Shown in pieces: positions 32,720 to 44,402 of a DNA stretch of 64,000 bases (position 1 is its first letter; every line of letters starts with the position of its first letter). Source of the stretch: Pictodentalium vernedei. Lineage: Eukaryota; Mollusca; Scaphopoda; Dentaliida; Dentaliidae. A program made the translations under genes and the position numbers. The notes under the pieces were generated by a model. The model saw only the letters and a list, made by a program, of their open reading frames with translations. It ran no database searches and had not been told where the DNA came from. The DNA is taken from assembly GCA_031216915.1 (NCBI GenBank), contig CM062291.1:37328484-37392483 (forward strand), given 5' to 3'.

Positions 32720-33554
32720 AGATACATAATAACATGATCCATTAATAAATGAAAAAACAATTGCAAAACAAAAAAATTTTGAAAAAATATTTTTTCAGAG
32801 AAGCCCAAGTTGCTGAAAAGTAACGTTGAGCCCCGATGGATCCGATGGCAAAGTGTGGTCAAAAATTTTAAAATTATATAAAATAATTAATGAGACACTT
32901 TCGGATAATATAAATGTATCTTATAATGAGATAAACTACCACAAAGGCAAACAGCCCCCCTCAAAAAAGGCTGTTGCCAATGAAAACAAACAGTGTAAAC
33001 ACACTAGAAAACATGACTCCAGGCACTGAAAAAACTGGCCCGGAATCAGTCATCAATTACACTCTATCTGATGCAAAACAGAGACTCCCAGGGGAGAATC
33101 TGCAGAACATCAGATGGAAGATGCAGAACACAAACGTTATACACCCATGGGTGAAAACGTAACTATGGGGAAAATAACAGAAAACATTCTGTAACCAAGC
33201 AACTCTCCCAGGAAATTTTAGAAATGAAACTTCTCAAAAATATGCCAAAAGCATGGGAGAATTGCAAGGGGGGACTTTAGAAGGCTAGGGGAGAGGAAAC
33301 ACTGAGTAAGCAGTGCAACAATTAGCAAGAATGACAACAAGAGGCCCATGCCTCGAAAATAGGCAACTTAACATAATTTCAACAAAAAATTTTAAGTACA
33401 GCCCTGATTATTTTTTGCCACTTCTTTTTTCCTCTCCTCCTTCTATCCTCCTTAGAATCACATTTTCTCCAAAAATTACGTGTCTGGCATCCTTTAAACT
33501 GAGATTTACAAGCACAAAGATCAGTGAGATGTTGACTGATGAAGGGCCAAACAG
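32720..33554. other. DIRS A2 5' leader, no gene
   Basis: Non-coding stretch between gag and the right terminal repeat, AT-rich, with blocks shared by A1 (6700-7528) and B3 (57960-58745), such as AGCCCAAGTT and GCCTCGAAAATAGG. Any promoter would lie here or in the repeat. Confidence 0.7.
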
Positions 33555-33744
33555 AGAATGATATTTGGCGCCAATTTCGGGACGACTGCGTCACTGCGCA
33601 TGCGCAGTAGAGTCGTACTATGGAGGTCCTTTAGGACATGATTTCTTTTTGTTTTGGATGCAAATTTTGGGGATTGGGGGGCAAAATTTGTGTTTGGCCC
33701 TGGTTTTTGTGGAGTTAGCACCAGCTAAGTCTGGGTCATTGGTA
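33555..33744 (-). repeat. DIRS A2 right inverted terminal repeat
   Basis: 190 bp partner of 26679-26868, followed by the 12-bp outer end CAGTATAAAAAT (to 33756). It carries TGCGCATGCGCA at 33595-33606. Confidence 0.97.
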
Positions 33745-33756
33745 CAGTATAAAAAT

Positions 33757-34164
33757 ATTGGGAAAACATAAAATAATTTTATAAATATTATAAAGTCACA
33801 GCCCTGAATGTCCAAAACCACCGCTGAACACTACCTTCATCCAAGAACAGCCTTGTATCCACCAATTCTTGCACTGATTTGTGTCTGGCATCCTCAAAAA
33901 AGGAGATTTTAAAGCACAGATGTCATTTCATTGTTGCTGACTTTTAGGGCCAAACAAAGAACGATGTTGGCACCAATTCCGGTCACTTCCTGATGTCTGC
34001 GCATGCACGAAGAGTAAATGTAGGGAGGGCCAGATAGGACTTTTAATTTTCGGTTTTGCAAGTAAATTTTGGGGATTGGGGGGTTCAAAATTTGTGTTTG
34101 GCCCTTAATAACTTTTGAGTTAAGCTCCAGCTAGTCTGGGCCATTGGTCTACAGTGTAAAAATA
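33757..34164 (-). mobile_element. DIRS-like copy B4, right end
   Basis: Continues B4 from 26640: ATTGGGAAAACATAAAATAA matches B3 at about 58558. It then has a family-B right terminal repeat (about 33968-34155) ending GGTCTACAGTGTAAAAATAT. Confidence 0.9.
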
Positions 34165-34195
34165 TGATCATTTTCTGCCTCAAAAACATAACTTA

Positions 34196-37100
34196 ACAAG
34201 AGGCCCCAGGGGACCTGAGGGCGCTCACCTAACATGGTAGCCTAAATATCAACCCAGAGAATTGATTTCAACAAGTTGCATCTGCTCCTCCTAAGAAAAG
34301 CCTCCTACAAAATATCCAAAAATTCTGACCAGTGGATCTAAAAAAAAGATTTTTAAAGAATATTCCTCATATTGAACTAAGTTATAATTCGGGCTCTCAC
34401 AGGGAGCCTGTATATGAACCCAGGGGCTTGGCTTTAACAAACTTGAATCTCACCCCCCTAAGGATGCTGCACACCAAATATCCAAACATTCCGACTGCTG
34501 GCTCTGAAGAGGAAGATTTTTTAAGAAAATTCCTCATTCTGAACTAATTTACAATTCAAGCTCCCACAATGAGCCCAAATATGGACCTAGGGACATGGCT
34601 TGAACAAACTTGAATCTTACCCCCTAAGGATGCTGCATAAAAAATATCAAAAGCATTCATCTGCTGGATCTGAAGAAGATTTTTAAAGAAAATTCCTCAT
34701 TTTGAACTAAGTTGTCATTCGGGTTCCCATAGTGAGCCCAAATGTGAACCAAGGGACTTGGCTTGAACAAACTTGAATCTCAGCCCCCTAAGATTGCTGC
34801 AATCCAAATATCAAAACATTCCAACTGCTGAATCTGAAGAAGAAGATTTTTAAAGAAAAATTCCTCATATTGACTAAGTTATAATTCGGGCTCAGGGACT
34901 TGGCTTTAACCAAGGGACTTGGCTTTAACAAACTTGAATCTCTTCCTAAGGATGCTACACACCACATATCAAAACATTCCGACTGCTGGATTTGAAGAAG
35001 ATTTTTTAAGAAAATTCCTCATTTCGAACTAAGTTACAATTCAAGCTCCCACACAGACATGTTAACTCTCCCGGAATGCCCGGGATTCTCCCGGAATTAG
35101 CTATCCCCTCCCGCCCTCCCGCCCGGGAGTCAATTTGGGCCAAAATCTCCCGGAAAATCGACATACCAGACAAAAACTGAATCCACCAGCTTTTGTTTAC
35201 AAATACAAAAGCATGTGCTCTACTCTCAATGGCAAGGTCATTAAGTTTGTGTGAAACGTCACCACTTACGTAAGAACTGGTGACCAATCTCATTTCTGTC
35301 AATGGCCGTGTCAGGGATTATTTGCAACACGTTTGACAGGCGGATTAAATGAATTTGAGATGCAGGTTAATTGCTGAAATTGATCATATATTAAAGGCAC
35401 ACCTTTGCTTGTATACAGGTAGCAGTCAAATCGAAAAATAAGTTCCATATGCATAAATTTTGTCCAATCGAACATGTGCAAAAATACGCATAAATTTATT
35501 ATTGTGCATTTTGGATTTCACTTTCACTTCAGATAATTATAGCCAATTTTGCAGACAAACGGCTCAAACATATGAGTTGCCGTAATTTTCAATATATTGG
35601 GAAAAATTTCCGATTCGCAATTTTCTAAAGCAGGCTGTGAAAAAAATTACGTTTTTGGTGAAAAAAATCTCTAAAAAGTTGCTAATTTACGGCACTTGGA
35701 CGTTTTTTCATTCGTTGTGATAAATGGACAACAAAATAAATTAAATATCCCGGAGATGTTTTGTCCTGGGCTGGCTGTGGCATAATGTTCACGTTTCACT
35801 GAAAAATGATCACCCCATTCCAAATCCCCTTCGTAAATGACCAACTATTTTCCAGTGAGTACCCGGTGTGGTTAGGTGGGGCGCTGGGCTTTGGCAGATC
35901 GAATTACCACAACAACCGGACTCGGGGTGTGCCTAAACACCACAGATCGCCGCAGGTTACCGCAGGTCGCCGCAAGTACCCATAATTTCCCAAATAGATC
36001 CAAAACTTTCAACACAGCGTCAAAACTGATATAGTGCTGAAAAGGTCGAAAATATCTCCAAACATTTTGTACATAAAACCATTGAAATATGGATGTCATT
36101 GGAACAACTCAGATATTGGCACATGACCACATCCATATTTTTGATTTGTGTTTTTCTCTATATTTCTATGTTTTGGCTTTTGAAAGGACATATTGTTCAA
36201 ATAAAACACATTAGGGTGGAATGTTTAATATATGTGTGTGTGAGGGGGGGGGGGGGTGGTAACATGGAAATTATTGATGTGCTGCCCACGTGCAAAAATC
36301 TCACTGACAAGCATCCGAGTCTCACTGGGAGCTCATCAAAATCTCACTGACAGTCACCTCGAGAGGTTAACAGGTCTGCTCCCACAGTGTGCCCAAATAT
36401 GGACCTAGGGACATGGCTTGAACAAACTTGAATCTCACCTCCCTAAGGATGCTGCATACCAAATATCAAAACATTCCGACTGCTGGATCTGAAGCAGAAG
36501 ATTTTTAAAGAAAATTCCTCATTTCGAACTAAGTTACAATTCAAGCTCCCACAGTGAGCCCAAATATGGACCTAGGGACATGGCTTGAACAAACTAGAAT
36601 CTCTCACCTCCCTAAGGATGCTGCATACCAAATATCAAAACATTCCGACTGCTGGATCTGAAGCAGAAGATTTTTAAAGAAAATTCCTCATTTCGAACTA
36701 AGTTACAATTCAAGCTCCCACAGTGAGCCCAAATATGGACCTAGGGACATGGCTTGAACAAACTAGAATCTCTCACCTCCCTAAGGATGCTGCATACCAA
36801 ATATCAAAACATTTCGACTGCTGGATCTGAAGCAGAAGATTTTTAAAGAAAATTCCTCATTTCAAACTAAGTTACAATTCAAGCTCCCACAGTGAGCCCA
36901 AATATGGACCTAGGGACATGGCTTGAACAAACTTGAATCTCACCTCCCTAAGGATGCTGCATACCAAATATCAAAACATTCCGACTGCTGGATCTGAAGC
37001 AGAAGATTTTTAAAGAAAATTCCTCATTTCGAACTAAGTTACAATTCAAGCTCCCACAGTGAGCCCAAATATGGACCTAGGGACATGGCTTGAACAAACT

Positions 37101-39725
37101 AGAATCTCTCACCTCCCTAAGGATGCTGCATACCAAATATCAAAACATTCCGACTGCTGGATCTGAAGCAGAAGATTTTTAAAGAAAATTCCTCATTTCG
37201 AACTAAGTTACAATTCAAGCTCCCACAGTGAGCCCAAATATGGACCTAGGGACATGGCTTGAACAAACTAGAATCTCTCACCTCCCTAAGGATGCTGCAT
37301 ACCAAATATCAAAACATTCCGACTGCTGGATCTGAAGCAGAAGATTTTTAAAGAAAATTCCTCATTTCGAACTAAGTTACAATTCAAGCTCCCACAGTGA
37401 GCCCAAATATGGACCTAGGGATATGGCTTGAACAAACTAGAATCTCTCACCTCCCTAAGGATGCTGCATATCAAATATCAAAACATTCCGACTGCTGGAT
37501 CTGAAGCAGAAGATTTTTAAAGAAAATTCCTCATTTCGAACTAAGTTACAATTCAAGCTCCCACAGTGAGCCCAAATATGGACCTAGGGACATGGCTTGA
37601 ACAAACTAGAATCTCTCACCTCCCTAAGGATGCTGCATACCAAATATCAAAACATTCCGACTGCTGGATCTGAAGAAGAAGATTTTTTAAGAAAATTCCT
37701 CATTTTGAACTAAGTTATAATTCAGGCTCCCACAGTGAGCCAAATATAAACCCCAGGACTTGGCTTGAACAAAATTGAATCTCACCCCCCTAGCATGGTG
37801 CATACCCAGTATCAAAAGATTCTGCCTGCTGGATCTTGAGAAGAAGATTTTCAAAGAAATTTGATTGAAATGCACTAAGTTCAAATTTGGGCACCTATAC
37901 TGAGCCCAAATATGAACCCAGGGGGGCCGATTTGAACAAACTTGAATCAGATCCACCCCTCAATGTTGCATACCAAATATCAAAAGATTCTGCCTGCTGG
38001 ATCTGGAGAAGAAGATTTTTTAAGAAATTTGCCTGAAATGCACTAAGTTCGAATTCGGGCTTCTATAGTGAGCCCAAATAGGAATCCAGGGAGCCGATTT
38101 GAACAAACTTGAATCAGATCCACCCCATAATGTCGCATACCAAATATCAAAAGATTCTGCCTGCTGGATCTGGAGAAGAAGATTTTTAAAGAAATTTGCC
38201 TGAAATGCACTAAGTTCCAATTCAAGCTTCTATAGTGAGCCCAAATATAAACCCAGGGGGCTGATTTGAACAAACTTGAATCAGATCCACCCCACAATGT
38301 TGCATACCAAATATCAAAAGATTCTGCCTGCTGGATCTGGAGAAGAAGATTTTTAAAGAAATTTGCCTGAAATGCACTAAGTTCCAATTCGAGCTTCTAT
38401 AGTGAGCCCAAATATGAACCCAGGGGGCCGATTTGAACAAATTTGAATCAGATCCACCCCACAATGTTCCATACCAAACATCAAAAGATTCTGCCTGCAG
38501 GATCTGGAGAAGAAGATTTTTAAAGAAATTTGCCTGAAATGCACTAAGTTCCAATTCGAGCTTCTATAGTGAGCCCAAATATGAACCCAGGTGGCCGATT
38601 TGAACAAAATTGAATCAGATCCACCCCACAATGTTGCATACCAAATATCAAAAGATTCTGCCTGCTGGATCTGGAGAAGAAGATTTTTTAAGAAATTTGC
38701 CTTAAATGCACTGAGTTCGAATTCGGGCTTCTATAGTGAGCCCAAATATGATTCCAGGAGGCCGATTTGAACAAATTTGAATCAGATCCATCCCACAATG
38801 TTGCATACCAAATATCAAAAGATTCTGCCTGCTGGATCTGGAGAAGAAGATTTTTAAAGAAATTTGCCTGAAATGCACTAAGTTCGAAATCGGGCTCCTA
38901 TACTGAGCCCAAATATGAACCCAGGGGGCCAATTTGAACAAACTTGAATCAGATCCACCCTACAATGTTGCATACCAAATATCAAAACATTCTGCCAGCT
39001 GGATCTGGAGAAGAAGATTTTTTAATGTTTTTCCCATTGCCTGAAGTGTTAAAAAGTGCTGACTCAGCTCTTTTTCAAAGTCCCGAAACTGTATCCTATG
39101 ATAAAACCGATGGCAATTTTTTTTCACCAATCCTTTCTGTTGGTCCCAAGGAAGCTTCACACCAAATAAAAATTCTCACTGCCGTGTAGTTTTGGAGATA
39201 TGGGCGTTTTAATTTTTTTCTATTTTTAGCTCCTGCGGTTCCCACGGGGCTGCGGGAAAAAAATTTTTGACATAAATTAGGTACTTATGACCCAATATGC
39301 CCTTACATAAAATTTGGTTCAAATCGGCCTCTCGGTTCGGAAAACTTAAATTTGGGGTGGGGCCAAAATTCTTGCCCCTCCCATAAAGTCGCCAAATATT
39401 GCCCCTCTTTTCTTGAACAAAGTTTAGTCTTCACCTCAAAAGGAAGCTGCATACCAAATATCAAGTCTCTGCTACTGCTGATTCCTGAGAAGAAGATTTT
39501 CAAAGATTTTGGCGCCCCTTGGGGGTGTGGCCCCACCCAGGAGGAGGGGCAACTTCATGTGAACAAATCTGAATTGACAAGAGGTAATAAACTTTTACCC
39601 AACATTTGAAAAATATTGGGCCAGTGGTTTCTTCGGAGAAGTTGGTTTTGTAAAGTTTACGCCAGACGACGGACGGAAAGCGATTAGTAAAGCTCCCCTT
39701 GAGCTTCGCTCAGGTGAGCTAAAAA
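34196..39725 (+). repeat. Large satellite-bearing repeat (about 170-bp units)
   Basis: A 5.5 kb repeat bounded by ACAAGAGGCCCCAGGGGACC on the left and CGCTCAGGTGAGCTAAAAAT on the right. The interior is a tandem array: four diverged units (34330-35053), about eight nearly identical 167-171 bp units (36379-37730), then about seven units of a second subfamily (37730-39020), with unique sequence to the right end. Units contain GAGCCCAAATATG, TTGAACAAACT, AAGGATGCTGCATACC and GAAGATTTTTAAAGAAA. The right end has a 7-bp-stem hairpin (39698-39714) followed by TGAGCTAA. It resembles bivalve repeats with satellite cores (pearl/Helentron type), which is an inference. Long frames inside are products of the repeat. 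Confidence 0.85.
35054..36378. mobile_element. Non-autonomous hAT element in the satellite (8-bp TSD CTCCCACA)
   Basis: Inverted ends CAGACATGTTAACTCTC / AGAGGTTAACAGGTCTG and the 8-bp duplication CTCCCACA at 35046-35053 and 36379-36386. The satellite reads continuously if the 1325 bp are removed. There is no transposase; a C-rich CTCCCGG repeat lies near the left end and a G run near 36243. Confidence 0.9.
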
Positions 39726-40082
39726 TAATAAAATTTTCTTTGAAATTTTGGAACCCTGTTGTTCACTAAAATCGATCTGAGCCTTGGTTAACCTCAGCTC
39801 AGGTATATTTTAGTGAAATTGTGATTCATTAGCGATCTTCTATATTAAACGTTTTGGATAAAAACTTTATTTTGATTGGCTGTAGTATTTAACTCCTTAC
39901 ATACTGCGGAATGGTATTCATGACGTGGACAGGATTTCTCTTGCCACTGATATAGGTACAATGCGAACATATTTAATCAAATTTCTCCCCTGTGAATTAA
40001 ATGAGTTTTTTCACTAGTGATTCTTCCAGTAAAAAATAAATGAATTTTTCATCAGATCTAGTCATGGCTGCTTTACCGTGGG
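39726..40082. other. Intronic sequence, nothing recognised
   Basis: AT-rich intron sequence between the satellite repeat and MITE M4; no open frame or repeat identified. Confidence 0.5.
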
Positions 40083-40338
40083 TTAACCCTTTACCTGACG
40101 TAGCGGCCCAAACCAACCAGCTCTTCACAAAAATCACCGTTCAATTTGTATTATTTTTTTCATTTTTTGACTCTAAAACAGCTTATATGACCCCTCATGG
40201 GAATGGGCCTGTGAAGCTCATTCAGCTCATTCCAATGAGGGGTCATAAGCTATGTTTTTAAAGCAGAAAATTAAAAAATTAGTTATTCAAGAATTTTGTT
40301 TGCAATTGCCATCTGCCTTATGTGTTAGGTAAAGGGTT
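40083..40338. mobile_element. TTAA hairpin MITE, copy M4, beside a splice donor
   Basis: TTAA at 40083-40086 and 40335-40338, CCCTTTACCTGACG / GTTAGGTAAAGGG ends and the central palindrome around GAGCTCATTC. Its right TTAA is about 18 nt inside the intron from the donor GT at 40357-40358. Confidence 0.88.
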
Positions 40339-40358
40339 AAGAGTTAATATATTGACTT

Positions 40359-40472
40359 ACTGCTGTAATACACCTCTTAAGTTCTTTGATACAGGCATCT
40401 ATCAAATCCAATAAAGCTCTCTGACATGCCATCATAGATGGCGTCATTTGCGTGTTATACTCGATAACTTCA
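40359..40472 (-). CDS. ERCC4: ERCC4 (XPF) exon, helicase-like domain
   Basis: 114 bp, 38 codons, phase 0 at both ends. The encoded segment includes TPSMMACQRALLDLIDACIK and corresponds to the vertebrate ERCC4 stretch with [20 protein letters not shown]; the preceding exon ends in EKHK and aligns without a gap. Acceptor CTTTCAG before GTTGAAG, donor ACAGCA/GTAAGT. It belongs to the N-terminal helicase-like fold of XPF, which has lost ATPase motifs but takes part in protein and DNA contacts. A 30.4 kb intron follows it, to 9933. Confidence 0.95.
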
Positions 40473-40612
40473 ACCTGAAAGAGGTAAACAAATTCAATAG
40501 AGATTGCTCTTGCAAAGTTTCAAGAAAAATACTGCATAAATGAGACCTATAAGGTGTGCTGAAGAACTCCAAGATGGCATCCAGGGCAGCCAACCATTAC
40601 CAAAATGCCCTC

Positions 40613-40839
40613 TACAGTACGTGGAGAGTGGATTGTAACTAAATCACCTGTGGAGTGGAATTATCACCCAAGCTATAACTTTCAAATTGTGTACACATCG
40701 ACAACAAACACAAGCAATGTTTCAGCCAATGGACCTCTGGGTTTACTTGTTATGCTTTGCAGCAAATTTGCAATTATTGCTTGGGTGGAACCTCCACTCT
40801 GCAGGTGATTTAGTGATAATACACTCTCCACGTACTGTA
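40613..40839. mobile_element. Hairpin MITE (TACAGTACGTGGAGAGT family), copy 2
   Basis: Terminal repeats TACAGTACGTGGAGAGT / ACTCTCCACGTACTGTA, interior about 85% similar by eye to 10045-10295. It begins about 140 bp upstream of the ERCC4 exon at 40359-40472, as copy 1 does for the next exon. Confidence 0.85.
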
Positions 40840-40954
40840 TGTGGCCTGCCATTGGCAGTCCAAATAGAGGGCATTTCGATATACCAGATGTTCTTATCTA
40901 CTCATCATACTAAGACACCCTGCCCAATTTTAAGAAAACTGATGCATAAATATT

Positions 40955-41290
40955 GTTATTTATTTATTGGTGTTTTAAGGTCACATACGTATGCACAATG
41001 ACTAATAATGACCGTGACAGTTTTACTGGTGGAGGAAGCCAGAGTACCTGGAGAGAACCACCGAGCAACGACGAGCAGCTGCCAGCTCCCCAACATCGTA
41101 ACTCTGCGCTGCAGCACAGGAAGGGTAAGATTGGTTGAAGACATGCGCACCATCAACGTGCAGTACCCCATAGTACACAGCGTTATCATGCCCCCATGTG
41201 GACAATCGGGTTAAGTGCCTTGCCCAAGGACACAACGCGGGAGTCGAATCGATCGCTCATACGGTCGTACATCTGAGGACTAACTGTGAT
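40955..41290 (-). mobile_element. SINE copy, 5' head altered
   Basis: Shares the core (GTACTCTGGCTTCCTCC on the minus strand) and the ACCAATAAATAAATAAC tail with the SINEs at 19583, 45937 and 48947. The 5' end diverges near GCGATCGATTCGACTCCCGC, so the normal box-B head is missing or replaced. Confidence 0.85.
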
Positions 41291-41499
41291 TGACATTGTT
41301 TAACTTTGGTGATCTGACGAGAACCACTTACCGCAACGCCCCTGATGCATGAGATCTTTTAAGGAATCAAAGATGCTGCTGTAGTGGCCATTGTGGGTGG
41401 CTAATCATGCCCATAATAGGACATTCTCTTGACATGAACCTGAATATGCAAATGAAATTCTGTAATCGTCAGAAAAGAACCAGGAACTGTAAGCCCATG

Positions 41500-42125
41500 C
41501 TGAACAAATTATGGACAGTGTTCTGGAGAAATCCAAGATGGCTGCCATGCATACCAAAGGGGAACCAAATTCGATTATCCACACCTGAGCTACAATTTTA
41601 AATGTTCATACCAATGGATGAATCAATAGTCCAATAAGGGCTACAACTTTGGGGGGAAAAAACAATGACAGAATCCATCCTATGTGGAGATCCCCATCGG
41701 CATACCAAAGGACAACCAAATTTGATTGTCCACCCTCGAGCTACAAGGTGAAATGTTTGTACAGATGCTTTTACAAGTCCTACAAGAGCCACACCTTGGA
41801 CAACAAGGTGCAAACAGAATCCATGATGAGATGCTTTCTCCCCAGGCTGATCTGTCAACATAACAAAATTTGATTATCCACAACTGAGCTGCAGGGTGAA
41901 ATGTTCATACAGATGCATTTTGTAAGTGCAACAAGTTACACAACTCTGGCAAGAAAGTGCGGACAGAATTCATCCTATGTAGAGAACCTCTCCCCCAAGT
42001 TGGTCTATCAGCATGCCAAGGACAACCATATTTGTTTAACTGCACCTCAGCAACAAGGCAAAAACGTTTGTATGGACAGATGGATGCATGGAGGGATGGA
42101 GGGCTCCCCTAGATACACTTGAATT
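41500..42125 (+). repeat. About 150-bp tandem repeat, four units
   Basis: Units are marked by AAATTTGATTGTCCAC-type blocks at about 41566, 41716, 41865 and 42025, each followed by GAGCTACAAGGTGAAATGTT and ACAGAATCCATCCTATG variants. It ends in GGACAGATGGATGCATGGAG. The flanks 41291-41499 and 42126-42713 hold no recognised gene. Confidence 0.82.
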
Positions 42126-42713
42126 CTCCTTCAGAGGGGGGAGGCATAACAAAGAGGCCTCACAGGGCCTGAAGCACTTGCCTGACAAAAATCTGTGAAA
42201 TTTTATAGGTTTTTAAAAATAATCAGTTTCTCATTATTTACAGGATGAAAGATGTCAAACTGCTATGGTTTGGAAGACAAGTTTTTTCTACTTTCCTCCC
42301 CATTACCAACCATGATAAAATGGGATATGCAGGTGGTAGGTGTTGTTGGGATGGGGTAGCTCCACTCAAAGTGAAATTTGATTCTTACGGCATGAGTTTG
42401 CAAGAATCAAAACCAATTCTTACAAATCAGGACAAATTTTAAAGTCTCAAGTGTAAACCCCATCAACTGCTTTTACCCCGCATACTAATGGTCGAAGTTT
42501 CCATCTTTTGTTTTGCTCTGGATCAAAATCCAGTTTGATTGTTGAAACTTCACTAGCACCTTCTGAACCAATTAAAATCCAACACTAATACAATGGAGAC
42601 CACTTCATTGGATATTTTTTATTTGAATAACCCATTTAACTGTATATAATTTCCAAGCACCAAATTATTTGCTTCAGTACAAATTTGATCAAAGCTGTAA
42701 AGAAAAACTTCTG

Positions 42714-42933
42714 TTAACCCCTTACCCAACGCAGACGATTTCAAAATTTATTATTTTAAATATAATTTTTTTAATTTTTTCAAAAAATTTCAACAAAACC
42801 ATATCATGTGACCCCGCACGAGGGGTCACATGATATGGTGTTGTTAAAATTTTTCAAAAAATAATATTTTTTCAGCTTCTGAATTTGCATATTATGTGGG
42901 CAGGTGCGGGCGATTCGTTGGGTAAAGGGTTAA
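42714..42933. mobile_element. TTAA hairpin MITE, copy M5 (short-core variant)
   Basis: TTAA at 42714-42717 and 42930-42933, ends CCCCTTACCCAACG / CGTTGGGTAAAGGG and palindrome ACCATATCATGTGACCCC / GGGGTCACATGATATGGT. It lacks the GGAACGAGCTC centre of the other copies. Bases 42934-43266 hold nothing recognised. Confidence 0.88.
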
Positions 42934-43274
42934 TTGAACAGAATATCTTATGATGGCTCTTGACAACCACTCATCATTTTTTATCTCTTTGGCTTCAGTA
43001 CATCCAACATAAGCAATTAATCTATTATATAGACCTCAGTATAGTTGAACCCTGTTACGCCGTTATCAACTTTGCCAGTGAAAATAATTCATTTAATAGG
43101 AGTATTCAATTGACAGGGAAAAGGTCCTCCTTCCTGTTTTCCACAGATAAACTGAGCATTTATTCTATTATATCTTGTTTGACAGAGCTAATGGAGGGGG
43201 GTTTGGGGGGGTTCTCGCCCCAAGAAAATTTTGATTTTTAGGTGCTCTCTCGTGGCCTCTGGGGGCATTCTGGT

Positions 43275-44402
43275 CAGGGACCAGCCGTGAGGGCGACTAG
43301 GGCGATTAAGTCGCCCTTCTAAGCCCAAAGTCGCCTAGAAAAATAGTCGGGGCGATTACAAGTCGCCCTCTAAAAATTGGCCAAAATGAGAAAAGGCTGA
43401 ACTGAGTGATGCGAGGTTTACATGAAAACGAGTATTTTCAAAAATCGAATGTGCTCGAGTGTGATAAATGGGCATTTTAATTCGTCAAATAAAAGTCCAT
43501 TTATTTGAAATCACACGACAAGCAATTGTCCATTGTCGCTTTCGGCAGATTTTTTTTAATTTTTATTTCCAGTCGGAGCTTCAAGTGTCGAAACGAAAAT
43601 AAGTGACTTACGCGACTCAACAAAACAACCCAGTTTGAAAGTAGGTTACGTCGCTTAGGATGCCGAAAATGTATACACAATGGACCTATTTTATAACACA
43701 TTATTTTCATTTCGATTTGCTGACGACTGTTAACTGTTGGGCTGTCTATTCCCAGAAAAACACGAATGGAATTGAAACACATGAAAAAAAGCTTTAGTGA
43801 TGTCAAGAAAAGCTTTGTACAGGACACAAGTGTGCATGTAGACGATCTTGAAAAAGGGTCCTCCTAAACATCGGAATGACATGAAATGACGCGGAATGAC
43901 ACCGGAATGCCATAAAAATGATGCGGAATGACATTTCTTTTACAAAATACTCGACCCCAGAATGTATTTTGTTTATTAACTAACAAAGTACCTCCCAAGC
44001 AACCTTCTTACATCTGGTCCTGTTCACACTTTCAGACTTAGGAAATTATTAGCTTAGTAGACTTTGTTGAAAGGCAACCACAGGAGGGTCATGGGGGATT
44101 GGCACGAAGAAGAGGTGAGGGGTCATGAAGCAGAAGGTAGCAGTGGGGGATTTTCAGTCAATAATTACATTGTGATTTTTTAACCTGGCACAGATGCATC
44201 ATAGACAACTGGACCTGGATTATTTGTACGTTAATGGAGGACCATAAATTGAAAATATGAAGGGGCGGCGGGGGTGGTACATGAATATTCTTAATTTTCC
44301 CCACTTGCCTATGAAGTCTAACTACATGACTCTGCAGTCTCCCTATTTTTTCTGGAGGGAGACTTGAAGTCTCCCTAAAATTCCCCCCTCGGCTGGTCCC
44401 TG
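43275..44402. mobile_element. Non-autonomous hAT element (8-bp TSD ATTCTGGT)
   Basis: Inverted ends CAGGGACCAGCCGTGAGGG / CCCCTCGGCTGGTCCCTG and the 8-bp duplication ATTCTGGT at 43267-43274 and 44403-44410. CAGGG ends are classic for hAT. Near the left end are repeated GGCGATTA/GTCGCCC motifs. No transposase. Confidence 0.92.

Larger units (their letters stand above)
26641..33756 (-). mobile_element. DIRS-like retrotransposon, copy A2 (near-complete)
   Basis: Near-complete 7116 bp DIRS element. Its inverted terminal repeats (26679-26868, 33555-33744) differ by one base in 190. The internal complementary region 26943-27031 mirrors both ends exactly. Gag, overlapping RT/RNase H and tyrosine recombinase frames run on the minus strand. 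It inserted into copy B4 between CTCGAAA and ATTGGG with no target duplication, as expected for recombinase-mediated integration. The RT and recombinase frames are open and keep their catalytic residues; gag carries a frameshift. It lies in the 30 kb ERCC4 intron, in the same sense as the gene. Confidence 0.95.

Noticed and set aside
26641-33756. Element A2 as an endogenous retrovirus or LTR retrotransposon
   Set aside because: Terminal repeats are inverted, there is no protease, DDE integrase or envelope, and no target duplication; a tyrosine recombinase is present.
38020-38941. Several similar 66-114-codon minus-strand frames in the satellite
   Set aside because: They repeat because the satellite repeats, share no protein family, and overlap each other in register with the units.
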